DNA of 64,000 nucleotides from Geodermatophilus amargosae (GTDB lineage: Bacteria > Actinomycetota > Actinomycetes > Mycobacteriales > Geodermatophilaceae), in NCBI RefSeq assembly GCF_900116515.1, contig NZ_FPBA01000017.1, positions 1 through 64,000 of the forward strand, given 5' to 3'. The position numbers were made by a program, and so were the translations under genes. Each line of letters opens with the position of its first letter. The stretch's first letter is position 1. This document shows, in pieces, positions 59,297 through 64,000 of the stretch. A model generated the notes under the pieces. The model did not search any database and was not told where the DNA came from. It saw only the letters and a program-made list of their open reading frames with translations.

Positions 59297-60066
59297 GGCT
59301 GTCCTCCGTCGACGGTGATGACCGAGCCGGTCGTGAACGACGACCAGTCCGAGGCGAGGTAGAGCGCCGTCCCCACGATCTCCGAGGGCTGCCCGCCGCG
59401 GCCGAGCGCGAAGGTGGCCGCGCGGCGGCCGAAGGCCTCCATGTCCCAGGCGGCGGAGACGTCGGTGAGGAACGTGCCGCACATGATCGCGTTGACCCGC
59501 ACGGTCGGGCCGAAGGCGTGCGCCAGGCCGACGGTGACCGCGTTGAGGCCGGCCTTGGCGGCGGCGTAGGGCACGATGTCGGCCCGCGGGCGGACGGCAC
59601 CGGTGCTGCTCACGTTGATGATCGAGCCGCCCTCGCCGGCCGCCATCCGGGTACCCACGAGCGCGGCGAGCCGGAACGGGCCCTTGAGGTTGACCCCGAG
59701 CACCTTGTCGAAGAGCACCTCGGAGACGTCGGCGACGGTGTCGTAGCGCGGGCTCATCCCGGCGTTGTTCACCAGCACGTCGATGCGGCCGAACTCGGCG
59801 TGCACGGTGTCGACCAGCTCGTCGAGGCCCTCCCACCGGCCCACGTGCGCCGACACCGGCAGCGCCCGGCGCCCGGTGGTCTCCCGCACCTCGGCGGCCG
59901 TCTTCTCGCAGCTGGCCAGGTCGCGGCTGGCGACGACGACGTCGGCACCGGCCGCGGCCAGCCCGAGCACCATCTCCCGGCCGAGGCCGCGGCTGCCGCC
60001 GGTGACCAGGGCGACCTTGCCCGAGAGGTCGACGGCGGGTCCGGGTCGCCGGTCGGGCGCGCTCAC
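59293..60066 (-). CDS. SDR family oxidoreductase (FabG-like)
   Basis: This 257-residue classical SDR starts at GTG 60064-60066 in a GTGA overlap with the CoA-transferase gene. It has KVALVTGGSRGLGREMVLGL, NNAGMSPRYDTVADVSEVLF, VSSTGAV and YAAAKAG. It lacks the mycofactocin-type insertion, so it probably uses free NAD(P)H. It could oxidise or reduce a hydroxyacyl-CoA or ring alcohol. Confidence 0.88.
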   Translation of the reverse strand: MSAPDRRPGPAVDLSGKVALVTGGSRGLGREMVLGLAAAGADVVVASRDLASCEKTAAEVRETTGRRALPVSAHVGRWEGLDELVDTVHAEFGRIDVLVNNAGMSPRYDTVADVSEVLFDKVLGVNLKGPFRLAALVGTRMAAGEGGSIINVSSTGAVRPRADIVPYAAAKAGLNAVTVGLAHAFGPTVRVNAIMCGTFLTDVSAAWDMEAFGRRAATFALGRGGQPSEIVGTALYLASDWSSFTTGSVITVDGGQP

Positions 60067-61292
60067 GCCGCGCGCACCGGGGCCGGCCCGACGACGTCGC
60101 TGCTGCCCAGCCGGTCGAGCTCGTCGGGGCTGATGCCGAGCAGGCCGGTGAGCGCCGACTCGGTGTGCTCGCCGATCCCGGGCACGCCGTCGTAGACCGG
60201 ACCGGCGTAGCTGCCCATGTGCAGCACGGGCCCGGGCACCAGCACGCGGCCGAGCGCCGTGCCGGCCAGCTCGACCAGCGTGCGCTCGCGGAAGTGCGGG
60301 TCCTCGACGATGTCGCGGGCGTCGTTGACCGCGGCGGCGACCACCTCGTGGGCGTCGAGGTCGGCGAGGACCTCCGCGCGCGGGCGCTGCGCGACCCAGG
60401 CCTTGACGTGCTCCTGCAGCTCGTCGTTGTTCGCCATGCGGGCGACGTTGGTGGCGTAGCGCGGGTCGTCCTTGAACTCCGGCCGGCCCATCGCGTCGAA
60501 CAGCCGCAGGGCGATGGTCTGGTTCGACGCCGCGATCGACAGCCACTGCCCGTCGGCGGCCTGGTAGATGCCGCGGGGGGACGCCGAGCCGGAGCCGTTG
60601 CCCACCCGCTCCTGGATGAAGCCGGTGGCGGTGTAGTTCACGATCAGGTCGCCGAGGATGAACATCAGCGGCTCGTAGAGCGCCACGTCGACGACGTCGC
60701 CGCGGCCCGTGCGCGAGCGGTTGAACAGCGCCGTCGTCGTCCCGAACGCGGCCGACAGGCCCGCGATGGAGTCGGCGAACCCGAACGGCGGCGACGTCGG
60801 CGGCGTCTCGGGCCAGCCGTTGACGAAGGCGTAGCCGCTGGCGGTCTCGGCCACCGTGCCGAAGCCCGGCCGCTCCCGGTACGGGCCGGTCTGCCCGAAC
60901 CCCGAGACGCGGGTGAGCACCAGGCCGGGGTTGTCGGCCGACAGCGCGTCGTAGCCCAGTCCCCACTCCTCCAGCCGCCCGGGCCGGAAGGACTCGATGA
61001 CGACGTCGACCCGCGCGGCCAGCCGGCGCACCAGGTCGCGGCCCTCGGGCCGGCGCAGGTCGATGCCGATCGACTCCTTGCCGCTGTTGAGCCGGGCGAA
61101 GCCGATCGACAGACCCTCGTGCTGCGGCGTCCACTGGCGGGCGAAGTCGCCGGTGCGCGGGTCCTCGACCTTGACCACCCGGGCCCCGAAGTCGCGCAGC
61201 ATGCGTCCCGCCGTCGGGGCGGCGTACATGGTGCCGAGCTCGAGGACGGTGATCCCGGCCAGGGGTGGGCTGCTCGCCGCGTCGTCGTTCAT
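60063..61292 (-). CDS. CaiB/BaiF-type (class III) CoA transferase
   Basis: This 409-residue protein from ATG 61290-61292 (GGGGGAAG upstream; an in-frame GTG at 61313 is the alternative) has the family opening ITVLELGTMYAAPTAGRMLR, VVKVEDPRTGDFAR, and LNSGKESIGIDLRRPEGRDL. The presumed catalytic Asp174 sits in FGFADSIAGL. Class III enzymes move CoA between acids without hydrolysis, so this may activate the incoming acid at the expense of a product CoA ester. Confidence 0.9.
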   Translation of the reverse strand: MNDDAASSPPLAGITVLELGTMYAAPTAGRMLRDFGARVVKVEDPRTGDFARQWTPQHEGLSIGFARLNSGKESIGIDLRRPEGRDLVRRLAARVDVVIESFRPGRLEEWGLGYDALSADNPGLVLTRVSGFGQTGPYRERPGFGTVAETASGYAFVNGWPETPPTSPPFGFADSIAGLSAAFGTTTALFNRSRTGRGDVVDVALYEPLMFILGDLIVNYTATGFIQERVGNGSGSASPRGIYQAADGQWLSIAASNQTIALRLFDAMGRPEFKDDPRYATNVARMANNDELQEHVKAWVAQRPRAEVLADLDAHEVVAAAVNDARDIVEDPHFRERTLVELAGTALGRVLVPGPVLHMGSYAGPVYDGVPGIGEHTESALTGLLGISPDELDRLGSSDVVGPAPVRAA

Positions 61293-61309
61293 GCTCTTCC
61301 CCCAGGTGG

Positions 61310-62782
61310 TCACGGCCGCCACTGCACGTGCTGCGGCTCGAGGTACTCGCGGATGCCCCACTCGCCGATCTCGCGGCCGACGCCGGAGAGGCCGAAGCCG
61401 CCGAACGGCGCGTCGGGGCGCATGTTGCCGCCGCCGTTGACCCAGACCGTCCCGGAGCGCAGCTTCGCGGCCAGCGCCCGGCCGTGCTCGACGTCGGGCG
61501 TGTAGACGTTGGCGGCCAGCCCGTAGGCGGTGTCGTTGGCCAGCGCGATCGCCTCCTCCTCGGTGGAGAAGGGCACGACGACGCCCACCGGGCCGAACAC
61601 CTCGGTCTGCACGAGGCGGTTGTCGTGCGGCAGCCCGGCGAACACGACCGGGTTGACGAAGTACCCGCGGTCGGGGACGGGGGTGTCCAGCGACAGGACG
61701 ATCTCCCCGCCGTCGGCCAGCCCGTCGTCGATGAACGACCGGACGCGCGCCCGGTGGTCCTCGCGGATCATCGGCCCGATGTTGACCGTGCGGTCCCACG
61801 GGTCGCCGACCCTGAGCGCGGTGAACGCCTCGCGGGAGGCGGTGAGGAAGTCGTCGACCAGGCTCTCGTGCACCAGCATCCGGGCCAGGGCCGCGCAGCC
61901 CTGGCCGCCGTTGCGCGCCCACCGCAGGTGGATGTCGCGGGCGAGCGCGGCGACGTCGATGCCGGGCAGCAGGATGTTGGGCGACTTGCCGCCGAGCTCG
62001 AGGGTGACGCCCTTCAGCCCGCGTGCGGCCTGCTCCATGATCCGGGCGCCGACGGCGTCGGAGCCGGTGAACGACACCCGGTCCACGCCGGGGTGGGTGG
62101 TCAGGTGCTGGCCGACGGAGGGCCCGTCGCCGACGAGGACGTTGATGACGCCGGGGGGGATGCCGGCCTCCTCGAACAGCTCGCCCATCCACAGCGTGGT
62201 CAGCGGGGTGCGCGGGGAGGGCAGCAGCACGGTGGTGCAGCCGGCGGCGAGGGCCGCGCCGAACTTGAAGACGGCGAGGTTGATCGGGTAGTTGTAGCCG
62301 GTGATGCAGGCCACGACGCCGGCCGGCCGGTAGGCCACCTCGGAGTAGCTGAGCACCGGGTCGTGCCAGGGCCCCAGCTGCACGGTCCGGTCCACCAGCG
62401 CCGCCTCGGCCTGCCAGCGCAGGTGGACGATGCCCAGCCGCACCTGCATGACCTCGGCGAACGCGGCCGGGGTGCCGACCTCGTTGACGATCGAGGCGGT
62501 GAGCCGCTCGACGTTGGCCTCGAACACGTCGGCCATCCGGGAGATGGCGGCGCTGCGCTCCTGCGGGCTCGCCTCGGCCCACGCGGGGAAGGCCCGGCGC
62601 GCGGCGTCGACGGCGGCGTCGACCTGCGCGATCGTCGCCGTCGGCACGGTCGCGGTGACCTGCTCGGTGGCGGGGTTGACCGCCTCGATCTGCGGCCCCT
62701 CGCCCGCCACGAGCCGGCCGCCGATCAGCAGCTCACGGGTGGTCGGGACCCACGTGCGCAGGTCGGTCTCGGTGGTGGTCAT
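61310..62782 (-). CDS. Aldehyde dehydrogenase (NAD(P)-dependent)
   Basis: This 490-residue ALDH starts at ATG 62780-62782. It has YNYPINLAVFKFGAALAAGC, SFTGSDAVGARIMEQAARGL, the general-base Glu in VTLELGGKSPN, the nucleophilic Cys in NGGQGCAALARM, and EVFGPVGVVVPFSTEEEAIA. All catalytic residues are intact. It oxidises an aldehyde to an acid, possibly after alcohol oxidation by island SDRs. It overlaps the MaoC gene by 4 bases. Confidence 0.93.
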   Translation of the reverse strand: MTTTETDLRTWVPTTRELLIGGRLVAGEGPQIEAVNPATEQVTATVPTATIAQVDAAVDAARRAFPAWAEASPQERSAAISRMADVFEANVERLTASIVNEVGTPAAFAEVMQVRLGIVHLRWQAEAALVDRTVQLGPWHDPVLSYSEVAYRPAGVVACITGYNYPINLAVFKFGAALAAGCTTVLLPSPRTPLTTLWMGELFEEAGIPPGVINVLVGDGPSVGQHLTTHPGVDRVSFTGSDAVGARIMEQAARGLKGVTLELGGKSPNILLPGIDVAALARDIHLRWARNGGQGCAALARMLVHESLVDDFLTASREAFTALRVGDPWDRTVNIGPMIREDHRARVRSFIDDGLADGGEIVLSLDTPVPDRGYFVNPVVFAGLPHDNRLVQTEVFGPVGVVVPFSTEEEAIALANDTAYGLAANVYTPDVEHGRALAAKLRSGTVWVNGGGNMRPDAPFGGFGLSGVGREIGEWGIREYLEPQHVQWRP

Positions 62783-63312
62783 GCCCGCTGCTCCTCGGAG
62801 GTGACGGGGGCGGTCGCGACGGGGGTGTCGTCGCCCAGCACCCGGGGGTTGGACCCGCCGTGCTCGGGGCTCCTGGCCATCAGGCCGACGCGGGTGCACC
62901 GCATCACCAGCGTGTCGTCCTGGTTGTAGCCGCGGTGCTCGAACCACACGATGCCGCTGTCGGTGCGGCTCCTGCTCTCCCGCTTGTCGAGGATCGTCGT
63001 CTCACCGCGCAGCGTGTCGCCGTGGAACACCGGGTGGGGGAACTCGACCTTGTCGTAGCCGAGGTTGCCCAGTGTGGTCCCGAAGGTCAGCTCCAGCACG
63101 TGGAAGCCGCCGACCAGGGCGAGGGTGAAGAGGCTGTTGAACAGCGGCCGGCCGTGGATGGTGCCCTTGGCGAACTCGTGGTCGAGGTGCAGCGGCTGGG
63201 TGTTCATCGTCAGCGACGTGAACAGCACGTTGTCGGACTCGGTCACGGTGCGGGTGAACGGGTGCCGGTAGACCCGGCCGACCTCGAACTCCTCGAAGTA
63301 CAGGCCTCGCAC
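62779..63312 (-). CDS. MaoC-family dehydratase
   Basis: This 177-residue hot-dog protein starts at GTG 63310-63312, two bases after the lyase stop. LTMNTQPLHLDHEFAKGTIH followed by GRPLFNSLFTLALVGGFHVL carries the MaoC catalytic pattern (Asn/Asp and His), and WFEHRGYNQDDTLVMRCTRV closes the fold. Together with the CitE-like neighbour it resembles beta-methylmalyl-CoA dehydratase/lyase pairs (Mch and CitE-like), in which a hydroxyacyl-CoA is dehydrated or cleaved. Confidence 0.85.
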   Translation of the reverse strand: MRGLYFEEFEVGRVYRHPFTRTVTESDNVLFTSLTMNTQPLHLDHEFAKGTIHGRPLFNSLFTLALVGGFHVLELTFGTTLGNLGYDKVEFPHPVFHGDTLRGETTILDKRESRSRTDSGIVWFEHRGYNQDDTLVMRCTRVGLMARSPEHGGSNPRVLGDDTPVATAPVTSEEQRA

Positions 63313-63314
63313 GG

Positions 63315-64000
63315 TCAGCGACCTCCCTCGGGCGCGTCGAACGTGGGGACGGGTGCGCCCTGCGCACCCGGCAGCGAGCGGGCGTGGGCCAGCCACTCGC
63401 GGGCGGTGTCCACGTGGGCCTTGTCGATGTGCACGCCCCGGTAGCGGACCGCGCCGGAGCCGGCGGCCGCGGCGGCCTGGTAGGCGGCGAGCAGGCCCTC
63501 GTGGAACTCGACCTCGTCGGCGGTGGGCGTGAACGCCTCGTTGACCACCGGCACGTGCCCCGGGTGGATGGCGATCATCCCGCGGAAGCCGAGCTGGCGG
63601 CCCTTCTCGGCGAACGTCTTCAGCCCCACCAGGTCGTCGAGCCGCTCCCAGAGCCCGGTGAGCGGGTGGATCCCCGCCTCGCGGCAGGCCAGCAGCACCC
63701 GGCTGCGCAGGTAGAGGGTCTCCTCGCCCTCCGGCGTCCACCGGTAGCCGACGGCGCGGGCGATGTCGGCGTGCTCGGCGGTGGGGCCGATCATCGCGCC
63801 GACCCGCGGGGACGCCGCCGCGATCTCCCGGGCGTTCTGGATCGCGCCGATCATCTCCACCGGGACGATGTACTCGAGGCCCTGCACGCCGTTGCGCGCC
63901 TCGAAGTGGTCGAGCAGCGCGTCGTAGCGCAGCACGTCGGTCGCCGTCTCGATCTTCGGCGCGAAGACACCGGTGAGCCCGGGGACGACGACGGCCTCGA
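63315..64000 (-). CDS. HpcH/HpaI (CitE-like) beta-hydroxyacyl-CoA lyase, 5' end outside window
   Basis: The frame is open to the right edge, with GLTGVFAPKIETATDVLRYD preceding the recognised block GLEYIVPVEMIGAIQNAREI, ASPRVGAMIGPTAEHADIAR, LGFRGMIAIHPGHVPVVNEA and FTPTADEVEF. These are CitE/malyl-CoA-lyase-type motifs with the metal- and CoA-binding Glu and Asp positions. The enzyme should cleave or form a beta-hydroxyacyl-CoA (releasing acetyl-CoA, glyoxylate or a similar unit). It is partial, with about 228 residues visible and the start beyond 64000. Confidence 0.88.
   Translation of the reverse strand, partial: EAVVVPGLTGVFAPKIETATDVLRYDALLDHFEARNGVQGLEYIVPVEMIGAIQNAREIAAASPRVGAMIGPTAEHADIARAVGYRWTPEGEETLYLRSRVLLACREAGIHPLTGLWERLDDLVGLKTFAEKGRQLGFRGMIAIHPGHVPVVNEAFTPTADEVEFHEGLLAAYQAAAAAGSGAVRYRGVHIDKAHVDTAREWLAHARSLPGAQGAPVPTFDAPEGGR

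Noticed and set aside
60721..60790. Apparent loss of the catalytic Asp in the CoA transferase
   Set aside because: I first looked for it in the RPGFGTVAE segment. Comparison with the formyl-CoA-transferase pattern (GDSxxG) places it in FADSIAGL, where Asp174 is present.

Overview
The window reads as a chromosomal segment of a very high-GC actinobacterium. Supporting signs are many GTG starts, long chains of 4-base ATGA/GTGA stop-start overlaps, four short-chain dehydrogenases (SDRs) of the mycofactocin-coupled type, a mycothiol-isomerase-fold protein, an HU protein with a lysine-rich tail, and an AfsR-like regulator. Geodermatophilaceae or Pseudonocardiales would fit, but the exact taxon is inference. 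No rRNA, tRNA or CRISPR array was recognised. || Region 1 (1-12.3 kb) is a patchy accessory or housekeeping stretch. It holds an IS66 transposase scrap at the left edge, two alpha/beta hydrolases, a frameshifted tyrosine-integrase remnant beside a Phd/RelE-type toxin-antitoxin pair, an AfsR-like regulator divergent from a WrbA-type quinone reductase, a GNAT acetyltransferase, small ORFs, an HU-like protein, and two diverged copies of an intergenic element. || Region 2 (12.6-21.0 kb) is a compact three-gene operon: a PhaB/FabG-type reductase, a 1832-residue single-chain acyl-CoA carboxylase with a eukaryotic-ACC-like layout, and a 649-residue protein with a complete KAS III domain behind about 280 unrecognised residues. 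Together they could turn acetyl-CoA into malonyl-CoA, then acetoacetyl-CoA, then 3-hydroxybutyryl-CoA, or run the same chemistry on another acyl starter. This is the best candidate for an undescribed system. || Region 3 (21.0-33.3 kb) has a PaaX-type repressor divergent from a catabolic operon: a fused LivF-LivG ATPase, LivH, LivM, LivK, two acyl-CoA ligases, a TIGR03084-like protein, an SDR, an amidohydrolase and a MaoC hydratase. Region 4 (33.4-50.9 kb) holds a MoxR/VWA pair whose reading frame is broken by stops, mycofactocin-type SDRs, a 2-oxoacid:ferredoxin oxidoreductase (KorAB), an MFS permease, a ferredoxin and its reductase, an intact P450, a second P450 inactivated by a 71-bp tandem duplication, and a CoA-ester operon. 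Region 5 (51-64 kb) is a leftward catabolic operon: SDRs, crotonases (one BadI/MenB-like), a CaiC-like ligase, a KstD-like flavoprotein, an amidohydrolase, a CoA transferase, an aldehyde dehydrogenase, a MaoC protein and a CitE-like lyase running off the right edge. || Overall, 21-64 kb looks like an inducible island for importing, oxidising, CoA-activating and ring-opening an alicyclic, terpenoid or steroid-like acid. The substrate is not determined. The disrupted P450 and AAA genes suggest that part of the island is decaying, or that the assembly has errors there.
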